This document shows, one piece after another, positions 1 through 5,660 of a stretch of DNA of 6,075 nucleotides. A program made the position numbers and the translations under genes. Within the stretch, counting starts at the first letter, position 1. Every line of letters begins with the position of its first letter. Below the pieces are notes generated by a model, which was not told where the DNA came from, ran no database searches, and saw only the letters and a list, made by a program, of their open reading frames with translations. Where the stretch lies: contig JAEHCY010000421.1 of NCBI GenBank assembly GCA_016880695.1, positions 1 through 6,075 of the forward strand. Reading direction: 5' to 3'. The stretch is from Chromatiaceae bacterium. GTDB lineage: Bacteria > Pseudomonadota > Gammaproteobacteria > Chromatiales > Chromatiaceae.

Positions 1-522
1 AACCAGACCCAAGCCATCGGTACCGCAGCGGAAGTGTTTGAGTGCCGCAAGCTCGGAATCTTTCAATTTGCGGGCCTTCAGCCCCTTTGCCGAGGGTATC
101 CGCTGGTCTTCGATCATCCAGACGCCCGCGGGGTTGAGCAGCATGCCTCGCGGATTCCCGGTTTCAGGTACCGCGAGTACGGCAATGGATTCGGGGTCAC
201 CGGCGATGCGGCCGCGGAAATACGCCGTATCGGGAACGGGCACGGAGTGGGTGTCGTCGACGACGATCTGGGCGTCCTCGGAGAACACTGGGAATCGAGA
301 GAGATCCAGCGTGTCGGTGAGCAGTCCCTCGATTTCGACGCCAGAGACTCCCAGCGCACCGCCCATCGGAAGGCCTCGAGCTACCTCCGGCAGGTCTGGT
401 CGTGCGGCGTGAACAACGGCCTGCTGGGGCGGTGCCGTCGCACCGGCGGGTGTTGCCACCGCCAATAGCATCAAGCAACCGATCCTGAGCACAATCGGAT
501 AATCCCACCATCGAAGCGCCAT
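1..522 (-). CDS. Secreted protein, N-terminal part; probable propeptide of a reprolysin-like metallopeptidase (runs off left edge)
   Basis: The frame is open for 174 codons from an ATG at 520-522 to the left window edge, so the gene is partial at its 3' end. A strong ribosome binding site decides the start. Residues 1-30 form a signal peptide: an arginine near the N-terminus, a hydrophobic stretch at about 9-26, and an AGA or ATA type cleavage site near residue 28-30. The mature part is predicted to be exported. Residues 100-137 contain YFRGRIAGDPESIAVLAV, then RGMLLNPAGVWMIE. This pattern (F-R-G-x-I/V-x-G-x-P-x-S, then G-x-x-x-x-x-G-x-W) resembles the propeptide of bacterial M12B/reprolysin-like zinc peptidases. 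A cysteine in HFRCGTDGL (about 163-171) would fit the short Cys-containing segment that often ends such propeptides. The catalytic domain (HExxHxxGxxH) would lie outside the window, so the family call is inference; existence of the gene is much surer than its function. It is separated from fhs by 584 bases and appears to be its own transcription unit. Confidence 0.6.
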   Translation of the reverse strand, partial: MALRWWDYPIVLRIGCLMLLAVATPAGATAPPQQAVVHAARPDLPEVARGLPMGGALGVSGVEIEGLLTDTLDLSRFPVFSEDAQIVVDDTHSVPVPDTAYFRGRIAGDPESIAVLAVPETGNPRGMLLNPAGVWMIEDQRIPSAKGLKARKLKDSELAALKHFRCGTDGLGLV

Positions 523-529
523 TCTTCTT

Positions 530-534
530 CCTCC
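530..534 (-). promoter_or_regulatory. Ribosome binding site for the secreted protein gene
   Basis: On the minus strand GGGAGGAAGAAGA directly precedes the ATG at 520-522. The GGAGG core lies 7 bases from the start codon, which is ideal spacing. This supports the ATG at 522 over other frames that are open across the same region. Confidence 0.75.
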
Positions 535-564
535 CGTATCCCAACAATCAGATAAAACCAAGGC

Positions 565-608
565 GGTGTCACAGTTTGCAAGAGATCGCCCGGAGATTGC
601 GTGACACC
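565..608 (-). repeat. Inverted repeat in the probable 5' leader of the secreted protein gene
   Basis: GGTGTCAC at 565-572 is perfectly inverted as GTGACACC at 601-608. An inner pair, GCAA at 578-581 and TTGC at 597-600, can extend the stem on one side of a 5-base bulge. It lies 43-86 bases upstream of the start codon and downstream of the TATAAT candidate, so it would be in the transcript if that promoter is used. It could be an RNA hairpin or a split protein-binding dyad; the sequence does not decide which. Confidence 0.45.
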
Positions 609-678
609 CACTACGACCGCTGAGGCCGACGCGATTAGTCTAGGTAAAACAGCAAGTTATTACAGAGAACTGCGTCAC

Positions 679-684
679 ATTATA
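679..684 (-). promoter_or_regulatory. Candidate -10 box (TATAAT) for the secreted protein gene
   Basis: The minus strand reads TATAAT here, an exact match to the sigma-70 -10 consensus, in a locally AT-richer stretch. Transcription would start near 672, giving a leader of about 150 bases. No good -35 hexamer is visible 16-18 bases upstream, so the promoter may need an activator or may not be real. Confidence 0.4.
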
Positions 685-782
685 ACGGGGTTTTTGCGTG
701 CGGTACGTCGCAGATCTGGAATTTGATTGCGGGGTGAGTTTGCTCAAGGGTTTTACCGCCTGGTCGTGTTTTCTATTTCACC

Positions 783-794
783 TCGAATATTCGA
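783..794. repeat. 12-base perfect palindrome in the noncoding gap
   Basis: TCGAATATTCGA is a perfect palindrome without spacer, about 100 bases upstream of the TATAAT candidate. Such short dyads can be operator sites, but one copy alone is weak evidence. A looser dyad, TCGAG-5-CTCGA, lies at 853-867. Confidence 0.3.
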
Positions 795-903
795 CGCTAT
801 TGAAAGGCGGGAGGAATGGCGAAAGCGGGTGTTTCATGACGTCGCTCACCATTCGAGATTGACTCGATAGAGCGGTCATCCGTTAGCCTGTATTGCCAAC
901 TTT

Positions 904-927
904 AGTCACCACCTCAGCGGGGTGACT
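904..927. repeat. Inverted repeat AGTCACC-10-GGTGACT between fhs and the secreted protein gene
   Basis: AGTCACC at 904-910 is perfectly inverted as GGTGACT at 921-927, with a 10-base loop. No T-run follows on either strand, so it is not a typical intrinsic terminator. It could act as an operator or as a 3' hairpin of the fhs transcript, which ends upstream at 1107. Confidence 0.3.
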
Positions 928-1031
928 CCACCGGCCGCAATCTTTCTCATCGACCAGGATCAGGGGTGCGGGCAGGCCGGCTCACAATAACAGAGTGTCA
1001 ATGCCAGCGAGCTATCGGGAGCGGAGCCGAC

Positions 1032-1060
1032 CTGACCGGGAACCCGTTTTTCTGGGTCAG
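1032..1060 (-). terminator. Weak hairpin downstream of fhs, possible transcript end
   Basis: CTGACC at 1032-1037 is inverted as GGTCAG at 1055-1060, 47 bases after the fhs stop. An alternative inner pair is ACCC with GGGT (1042-1045 and 1054-1057). On the minus strand there is no U-tract after the stem, and the A/T run lies inside the loop. It is therefore at best a weak or factor-dependent end. Confidence 0.2.
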
Positions 1061-1106
1061 ATGCACACGCCGAGGCGCGGTTGGATCCCCTGACTCTGAA
1101 TTGCGG

Positions 1107-2723
1107 TCAAAACAGCCCGCTTATGGTGCCCTGGTCGTCCACGTCGATGTCGAGGGCCGCGGGGCGGCGGGGCAAGCCCGGCATGGTCATGACCTGACCG
1201 GTGTAGATCACCACGAATCCAGCGCCGGCGGAGACCCGCGCGCCGCTCACGCTCAAGCGGAAGCCGGTCGGTGCGCCGGTGAGCTTGGGGTTGTCGGAGA
1301 GGGAATTCTGGGTCTTGGCCACGCACACGGGCAGGTTGTCGAAGCCGAGGTTGGTGATCTGCTTGATCTCGCGCTCCGCCTCGGGGGAGAAATCCACCTC
1401 GGCGGCGCCATACAGGCGCTCTGCCAGGCAACGCACCTTGTCCTCGATTGGCATCTCCAGGGGGTAGAGCGGGGTGAGCTGGGAGGGCTCGGCGCAGGCG
1501 GCCACCACCTGCTCGGCCAGCCCGAGACCCCCCGCACCGCCCGATTCGCGATAGTCGGTGATTGCCGCCGGCACACCGAAGTCCTGGCAGGCGGCAAGGA
1601 TCTCCTGCAGCTCGCTCGGTTCATCGTCGAGAAAGCGGTTTACCGAGATGACCACGGGAATCCCAAAACGGCCGAGGTTCTCGACGTGCTTGCGGACGTT
1701 GGCGATGCCGTGCAGCGCCAGGGCGCGCCGGGTAACCACCAGCACCACGGCGGCGGGGGCCATGCCACCAATACGGCACTTGATGTGGAAGAACTTCTCC
1801 GCCCCGAGGTCCGCGCCAAAGCCCGCCTCGGTTACGATGTAGTCGCCTAGCTTGCGCGCCAGCTTGGTGGCCGCCAGGGTGTTGCAGCCGTGGGCGATGT
1901 TGGCGAAGGGCCCACCGTGCACCAGCGCGGGCACGCCCTCGAGGGTCTGTACCAGGTTCGGGTGCACGGCGTTTTTCATCAGTGCGGCCATGGCCCCCTC
2001 CACGCCTATGTCTCCGGCACGCACCGGTTTGCCCAGGGAGTCGTAGCCGACGATGATGGCGGCCATGCGCCGCTTGAGCTCGGCGAGGTCGTGGGACAGT
2101 CCCCAGATGGCCATTATTTCGGAGGCGGCGGTGATCTCGAATCCGTCCTCGCGCATTACCCCGTTCACACCGCGCCCTTCGAGGCCGACGAGGGTGCTGC
2201 GCAGCGAGCGGTCGTTCATGTCCATGACCCGCTTCCACACCACCTGGCGCGGGTTGATCTCCGGGGTGCCGCGGTGGTGCAGATGGTTGTCCACCACCGC
2301 GGCGAGCAGGTTGTGGGTGGTGGAAACCGCGTGCAGATCGCCCGTGAAGTGGAGGTTAATCTCCTCCATGGGCAGGACCTGGGAGTAACCACCCCCCGCG
2401 GCCCCGCCCTTGACCCCCATGCAGGGTCCGAGCGAGGGTTCGCGGATGGCGCACAGGGTACGCAGACCCAAGTGGGCCATGGCCTGGGTCAGCCCGATGG
2501 TGGTAGTGGTTTTGCCCTCGCCAAACTTGGTGGGCGTCATGGCGGTGACCAGGATCAGCTTGCCGTCCGGTCGGTCCCGCAACCGCTCCAGGATACCCAA
2601 GGGCACCTTGGCGATATGCTTGCCATAGAGGTGGAGGTCGTCGGCGCCGAGACCGAGCGTCTCGGCGATCTCGACAATGGGGCGCAGGCTCGCCTCGCGG
2701 GCGATCTCGATGTCCGTTCTCAT
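1107..2723 (-). CDS. fhs: Formate-tetrahydrofolate ligase (10-formyl-THF synthetase), short divergent form
   Basis: This cytoplasmic enzyme joins formate to tetrahydrofolate using ATP and gives 10-formyl-THF, which feeds purine and formyl-methionine synthesis or, after reduction, serine synthesis. The 538 residues are full length at both ends: the start MRTDIEIAREASLRPI and the ending MTMPGLPRRPAALDID...GLF are typical of the family. The P-loop TPTKFGEGKTTTT is at 63-75, REPSLGP at 94-100 and family signature 1, GVKGGAAGGGY, at 103-113. Two features are unusual. The second signature reads VVTRRALALHG (about 329-339) instead of the usual VATVRALKMHGG, and the loop after it is about 18 residues shorter than in classical enzymes of roughly 555-560 residues. 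The folate-site segment usually ending WAKGGEGG reads TDYRESGGAGG (389-399), so the usual Trp is Arg392 next to Tyr391; the nearby Phe (NRF, Phe364) remains. The start lies 21 bases after the SerB-like stop, with GGGAG on the minus strand 8 bases upstream, so the two are probably co-transcribed. Confidence 0.95.
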   Translation of the reverse strand: MRTDIEIAREASLRPIVEIAETLGLGADDLHLYGKHIAKVPLGILERLRDRPDGKLILVTAMTPTKFGEGKTTTTIGLTQAMAHLGLRTLCAIREPSLGPCMGVKGGAAGGGYSQVLPMEEINLHFTGDLHAVSTTHNLLAAVVDNHLHHRGTPEINPRQVVWKRVMDMNDRSLRSTLVGLEGRGVNGVMREDGFEITAASEIMAIWGLSHDLAELKRRMAAIIVGYDSLGKPVRAGDIGVEGAMAALMKNAVHPNLVQTLEGVPALVHGGPFANIAHGCNTLAATKLARKLGDYIVTEAGFGADLGAEKFFHIKCRIGGMAPAAVVLVVTRRALALHGIANVRKHVENLGRFGIPVVISVNRFLDDEPSELQEILAACQDFGVPAAITDYRESGGAGGLGLAEQVVAACAEPSQLTPLYPLEMPIEDKVRCLAERLYGAAEVDFSPEAEREIKQITNLGFDNLPVCVAKTQNSLSDNPKLTGAPTGFRLSVSGARVSAGAGFVVIYTGQVMTMPGLPRRPAALDIDVDDQGTISGLF

Positions 2724-2731
2724 GAGAGCGG

Positions 2732-2736
2732 CTCCC
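2732..2736 (-). promoter_or_regulatory. Ribosome binding site for fhs in the 21-base gap after the SerB-like gene
   Basis: The minus strand reads GGGAG 8 bases before the fhs ATG (2721-2723), inside the 21-base gap behind the SerB-like stop codon. There is no room for a separate promoter in the gap, which supports co-transcription of the two genes. Confidence 0.6.
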
Positions 2737-2744
2737 GCCTTAGA

Positions 2745-3905
2745 TCAGCGCGCCACTGGCGGGCCGAACGCGCCCAGAGCCCCTACCAGAGAATCGGCAC
2801 TCAGGATGTGCTGATTGAGGAAGTCCAGGAACAGCCGGACGTCGAACAGGATATGAATGCCCGGAGGTGCCGATTCGCCGAACCCCTGATCCGACACCAG
2901 GGTGATGTCGTCCCTGGCCACACCGCTGCGCGCGGAGAGCTCGGCGAGGATGCGAGCGCGGGACAGGGTGCCGAGCTCCTCCCCGGAGAGCTCCCCGGCG
3001 AAGGTCATGGCGTCCTCATCCAGGGGGGTGGGAACCCCGAAGCAGTGGTCGAGGCCCAGGTGCTCGCGCAGCCGCTCGGCGACCAGGGCAAAGGCATGGG
3101 TGACCAGGGCCACCTGATAGCCCATGGTCTTCAGAGTCTGAATCAGCTCCAGGGTACCCGGCGTGGGGCTGGTGGCTGCCGCCAGCTTCTCCACCACCTC
3201 TAGCGGTAGTCGCTCCAGGCGCGCGAGCGCCGCGGCGAGGCAATCGCGGCTATTGCCTTGGGGATAGATGGCCCGGAAAGCCTGTTCGTCGATCCCCGCC
3301 GCGCGCAGGACCTCCGTGCGGGTCGCCCCGTCCATGAAGCTGCCGCCGAATTCGAAGAGCAATATGCGCTTCTTCTTGTTGAACACATCCCGGCTCTGGA
3401 ACAGGGTTTCGATGCCGAGCTCCGCCATGTGCGCATGCAGTGTGGCTTGCAGGTTTACAAGCGGCAGGGTGCTGCGGCTGATATCGACCAGGAGCTCCAT
3501 CAGGAAGATACTTTCCCGGGCGATCATCTGCGAGAACTCGATGTTGACGCGGTGGCTGCGCAGGCGTTCCGATACCGCGGCAATGATCCCAGGACGGTCT
3601 CGGCCGACCAGGATCAGGAGCAGGTTGGTCTTTTCCGCGCTGCGGGCAACGGGCTGATACTTGTCGAAGCGCAGATCGAGACCCGTCCGTTCTGAGATTT
3701 CCGCAACCAGGTGCTCGAGCTCCCCCACTGAGGTATCGGAGTCACTGAAGTCCACTACCAGGAACAGGGTGAACAGGCCATGCAGCACGTCCTGGCGCAG
3801 GTCGATGATATTGCCGCCGCGCTCGGCGATGGGTGTGGTGACCTGCCGGACCAGACCAACCGCGTCGGGACCACTACCAAAAAGGATGTAGAGCTTCTCG
3901 TTCAT
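2745..3905 (-). CDS. SerB-family protein: tandem ACT domains plus a HAD domain with replaced catalytic motifs
   Basis: The 386-residue protein has the layout of two-ACT SerB phosphoserine phosphatases: ACT 1 at about 3-80, ACT 2 at about 94-170 (with GRDRPGII at 101-108), and a HAD domain at about 180-370. In active SerB the HAD motifs are DxDxT, S/T, K and GDGxND. Here motif I reads FEFGGSF (184-190), so the nucleophile Asp becomes Glu185 and the general acid Asp becomes Gly187. Motif II keeps a Thr (VTH, Thr269). The motif III lysine aligns with Arg316 in RARILAEL. Motif IV reads SDQGFGES (338-345), keeping one Asp (Asp339) and losing the second. The serine-binding segments are also unrecognisable. 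The frame is intact and both domains are well formed, so this is not simple decay. I infer a non-catalytic, amino-acid-sensing protein, possibly acting on the downstream Fhs. The start at 3905 is chosen because ACT 1 begins at once (MNEKLYILFG). The frame is open further upstream, with ATGs at 3941 and 4070, but that part looks non-protein-like. The ribosome binding site is weak (TTGGACGG), so the start is moderately sure. Confidence 0.85.
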   Translation of the reverse strand: MNEKLYILFGSGPDAVGLVRQVTTPIAERGGNIIDLRQDVLHGLFTLFLVVDFSDSDTSVGELEHLVAEISERTGLDLRFDKYQPVARSAEKTNLLLILVGRDRPGIIAAVSERLRSHRVNIEFSQMIARESIFLMELLVDISRSTLPLVNLQATLHAHMAELGIETLFQSRDVFNKKKRILLFEFGGSFMDGATRTEVLRAAGIDEQAFRAIYPQGNSRDCLAAALARLERLPLEVVEKLAAATSPTPGTLELIQTLKTMGYQVALVTHAFALVAERLREHLGLDHCFGVPTPLDEDAMTFAGELSGEELGTLSRARILAELSARSGVARDDITLVSDQGFGESAPPGIHILFDVRLFLDFLNQHILSADSLVGALGAFGPPVAR

Positions 3906-4127
3906 CCGTCCAATGCTCTGGGGGTTGGGAGGATGGGGCATGATTGCCCAAAGGATGGCCGCCCACAAGCTCAAACCGCCGAAGGAGCGGCTATCGCACC
4001 CCGCCCCGCAGCCTCGCTGAGTCACCCTGTGCGCAAGGCCGCTAAAAAGGACATTCCCAGGCTTCGGCAATCGCGACGGCGGGCGGCGTGAGGGCCCCGT
4101 CGTCGGGTACCACGGAGCCGGTCTCGC
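3906..4127. other. 222-base gap between the DUF2189 gene and the SerB-like gene
   Basis: This GC-rich gap separates the oxidase-assembly group from the SerB-like/fhs pair, and the promoter of that pair should lie here. I see no convincing -35/-10 pair. Only short 4-base-pair stems are present (CCCG-4-CGGG at 4096-4107, and CCGCC...GCGG near 3976-3990). A run of five T on the minus strand (about 4045-4049) is not preceded by a good stem. Neither a promoter nor a terminator can be fixed. Confidence 0.4.
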
Positions 4128-4913
4128 TCAGTCTCTCGGAACCAGGTCCCGGTAGGCATGCCAGGTGGCGTGCCCCACCAGTGGCATGGTGACCAAGAGG
4201 CCGAGGTAGAAGGTGACGATGCCTACGCCGACGAACATGACGATGAGGGAGGCCCACAGGGCCATGGCTTGCCAGTTGCGACGGGTCACTTCAAAACTCG
4301 TACGCATGGCAGTCAGTAGATTCACCTGGCGGTCCATCAGCATCGGTGCGGTGACTACGCTGATACTGAAGGTGAATGCAGCGATCAGGCCCCCGACAAT
4401 GACACCGGAGAAGAAGAACAGCGGGCTCTTCCCGGAGAGGAAGACCTCGGGGATGAAATTCTCCCAGGTGGGAATCGGCCGAGCATAGAACAGGGCGAAA
4501 ATCAGTAGCGCCGCCAGGATCCAGACCAGCACGACCATCAGTAATGCCAGCCCCATCGCCGAGAGTTGCACCTCGTTCTGTTTCCAGGCCCGCCAGGCTT
4601 GGCAGAACTCTACCTTCTCCCCTCTCTCAAGGGCGGCGCTGATGCGGTAGAGTCCGATGCCCAGCAGGGGCGCGATCAGGAAAAACCCGGCAGCAAGCGG
4701 CGGGATGATGAAAAACGTCTTGCCGTAAATGAGCCCCAGCGTTAGCAGGTAACTGATGACCACGAAGACGGCCCCATAGCTGAGGCTGAATTTGGGGGCC
4801 TTGCGCAGGTCCTTCCATCCCTTGGCCAACCATTCCCAGGGATGGTCCAGTGTCACCTCGTTGACCCGCAATGGTGCGATGGCCTCCGGCCGGATGCTAA
4901 CTACTTCGCTCAC
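4128..4913 (-). CDS. DUF2189 family integral membrane protein
   Basis: The 261-residue protein matches the uncharacterised DUF2189 family. It has an N-terminal cytoplasmic segment with HPWEWLAKGWKDLRKAP (24-40), which is a family hallmark, and a C-terminal hallmark GHATWHAYRDLV (247-258). About five to six hydrophobic segments are visible, at roughly 43-63, 66-90, 118-143, 164-190 and 215-246 (the last may be two). It should sit in the inner membrane. No catalytic residues can be named and its function is unknown. It follows the SCO gene by 33 bases, so it is probably expressed with the oxidase assembly genes; a role in oxidase or membrane biogenesis is only a guess from context. The start codon is GTG (4911-4913), supported by a GAGGAG ribosome binding site 8 bases upstream. 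Confidence 0.88.
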   Translation of the reverse strand: MSEVVSIRPEAIAPLRVNEVTLDHPWEWLAKGWKDLRKAPKFSLSYGAVFVVISYLLTLGLIYGKTFFIIPPLAAGFFLIAPLLGIGLYRISAALERGEKVEFCQAWRAWKQNEVQLSAMGLALLMVVLVWILAALLIFALFYARPIPTWENFIPEVFLSGKSPLFFFSGVIVGGLIAAFTFSISVVTAPMLMDRQVNLLTAMRTSFEVTRRNWQAMALWASLIVMFVGVGIVTFYLGLLVTMPLVGHATWHAYRDLVPRD

Positions 4914-4921
4914 TTGATGTT

Positions 4922-4927
4922 CTCCTC
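4922..4927 (-). promoter_or_regulatory. Ribosome binding site supporting the GTG start of the DUF2189 gene
   Basis: The minus strand reads GAGGAG, 8 bases before the GTG at 4911-4913. It lies in the 33-base gap after the SCO stop and decides the start, since GTG starts are otherwise easily missed. Confidence 0.65.
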
Positions 4928-4946
4928 GTCTGATTATTCCGAGATT

Positions 4947-5624
4947 CTACGATCCACTGGGGACTCTTGTCAGGGTTGTGAAATCCTCGGCCACGGCACG
5001 GGGGTCTTGGGGCGGGCTGAAGATCGCCGCCAGACGCCCTTGGGGGTCGATGAGCATGATCGTCGCCGAGTGGTCCACAAGATAGCCAAGGGCGGTATCC
5101 TGCCCCTCGGCGCGCGCATAAAGGATGCCAAGCTGGTCGGTCAGGGCGCGGATCGAGTCGTGGGGACCCGTTGCCCCGCGGAATCGGGGGTTGAAGTAGC
5201 GCACATACTGGCCGATCTGCTCGGGGGAATCCCGTTCCGGGTCGACCGAGACGAAGACGAAATCCGCCTTCGCCGCAGCCACACCCGCGCCGAGCAGCCG
5301 CTCGATCTCCTTGTAGGTTGCCAGGGTGGTAGGGCAGACGTCGGGACAACGGGTGTAGCCGAATGCCAGGAAGGTCCAATGACCGCGCAGGGTTGCCTCC
5401 GTGAATGGGGTTCCATCCTCGGCGATCAGCGCAAAAGGCTTGAGCAGCCGGGGTTGGGGCAGGGCGACGCCTCCGCTTTGCATCATCGGGGCAGGCGGTT
5501 GCCGGAGTCCTCGCTCGAAATAGTTCAAGCCGAACCAGAGGCCGGCGGTGACGGCGGCAATGACCACCAGGGGTGCGACCCGTGCCAGGGGACTGGGGGG
5601 CGACGGTGTGTGGGTGGGGTTCAC
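4947..5624 (-). CDS. SCO1/SenC/PrrC family copper chaperone for cytochrome c oxidase
   Basis: This 225-residue protein is a membrane-anchored thioredoxin-fold copper chaperone that helps build the CuA centre of cytochrome c oxidase subunit II on the periplasmic side. Residues 14-33 form one N-terminal membrane anchor and the rest should be periplasmic. The copper motif CPDVCP is at 93-98 (Cys93, Cys97) and the distant ligand His185 lies in VDHSATIMLIDP (183-194). FVSVDPERDSPE (124-135) is another family segment. All copper-binding residues are present, so it should be functional. The start is a GTG (5622-5624) with a weak ribosome binding site. It is nevertheless the first possible start after an in-frame TAG (the ctaB stop at 5661-5663), because no ATG, GTG or TTG lies between. 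The gene begins 36 bases after ctaB and ends 33 bases before the DUF2189 gene, so all three look like one operon. Confidence 0.93.
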   Translation of the reverse strand: MNPTHTPSPPSPLARVAPLVVIAAVTAGLWFGLNYFERGLRQPPAPMMQSGGVALPQPRLLKPFALIAEDGTPFTEATLRGHWTFLAFGYTRCPDVCPTTLATYKEIERLLGAGVAAAKADFVFVSVDPERDSPEQIGQYVRYFNPRFRGATGPHDSIRALTDQLGILYARAEGQDTALGYLVDHSATIMLIDPQGRLAAIFSPPQDPRAVAEDFTTLTRVPSGS

Positions 5625-5660
5625 TACGGCGGGTTCTGCTCGAGGGGCGGAGGAGCAATC

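Larger units (their letters stand above)
523..1106. other. 584-base noncoding interval
   Basis: No reading frame here combines a start, a credible ribosome binding site and protein-like composition. The interval separates fhs from the secreted protein gene. It should hold the fhs transcript end and the promoter of the secreted protein gene. Visible content is the TATAAT candidate at 679-684, dyads at 565-608, 783-794 and 904-927, and a 6-base-pair inverted repeat at 1032-1060. I see no tRNA, no rRNA fragment, no CRISPR-like array and no insertion sequence end. Confidence 0.65.

Noticed and set aside
816..839. Seven-codon plus-strand mini-frame MAKAGVS preceded by GGGAGGA
   Set aside because: The Shine-Dalgarno-like sequence is only one base from the ATG, there is no plus-strand gene downstream for it to control, and such short frames occur by chance.
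966..1850. Plus-strand open frame (294 codons) antisense to the end of fhs
   Set aside because: It is the shadow of conserved fhs codons; no ribosome binding site precedes it and its translation has no recognisable features.
1890..3203. Long plus-strand open frame (437 codons) antisense to fhs and the SerB-like gene
   Set aside because: It spans two well-supported minus-strand genes and the gap between them, and its translation is rich in Gly, His, Val and Gln without any domain. Open antisense frames like this are common in GC-rich genes.
2745..3905. Calling the SerB-like gene a pseudogene
   Set aside because: There is no frameshift or premature stop over 386 codons, the ACT domains are intact, and the HAD fold segments keep normal length and hydrophobic pattern. 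Targeted loss of catalytic residues fits a repurposed protein better than decay.
3906..4070. N-terminal extension of the SerB-like protein to an ATG at 4070 (55 extra residues)
   Set aside because: The ACT domain begins right at the Met encoded at 3903-3905, and SerB homologues start there. The extension has no conserved features and no better ribosome binding site. The intermediate ATG at 3941 cannot be fully excluded.
4012..4132. Near-repeat TCGCTGAGTC / TCGCTCAGTC flanking the gap before the SerB-like gene
   Set aside because: It is a single imperfect 10-base similarity, one copy of which overlaps the DUF2189 stop region. This is well within chance.
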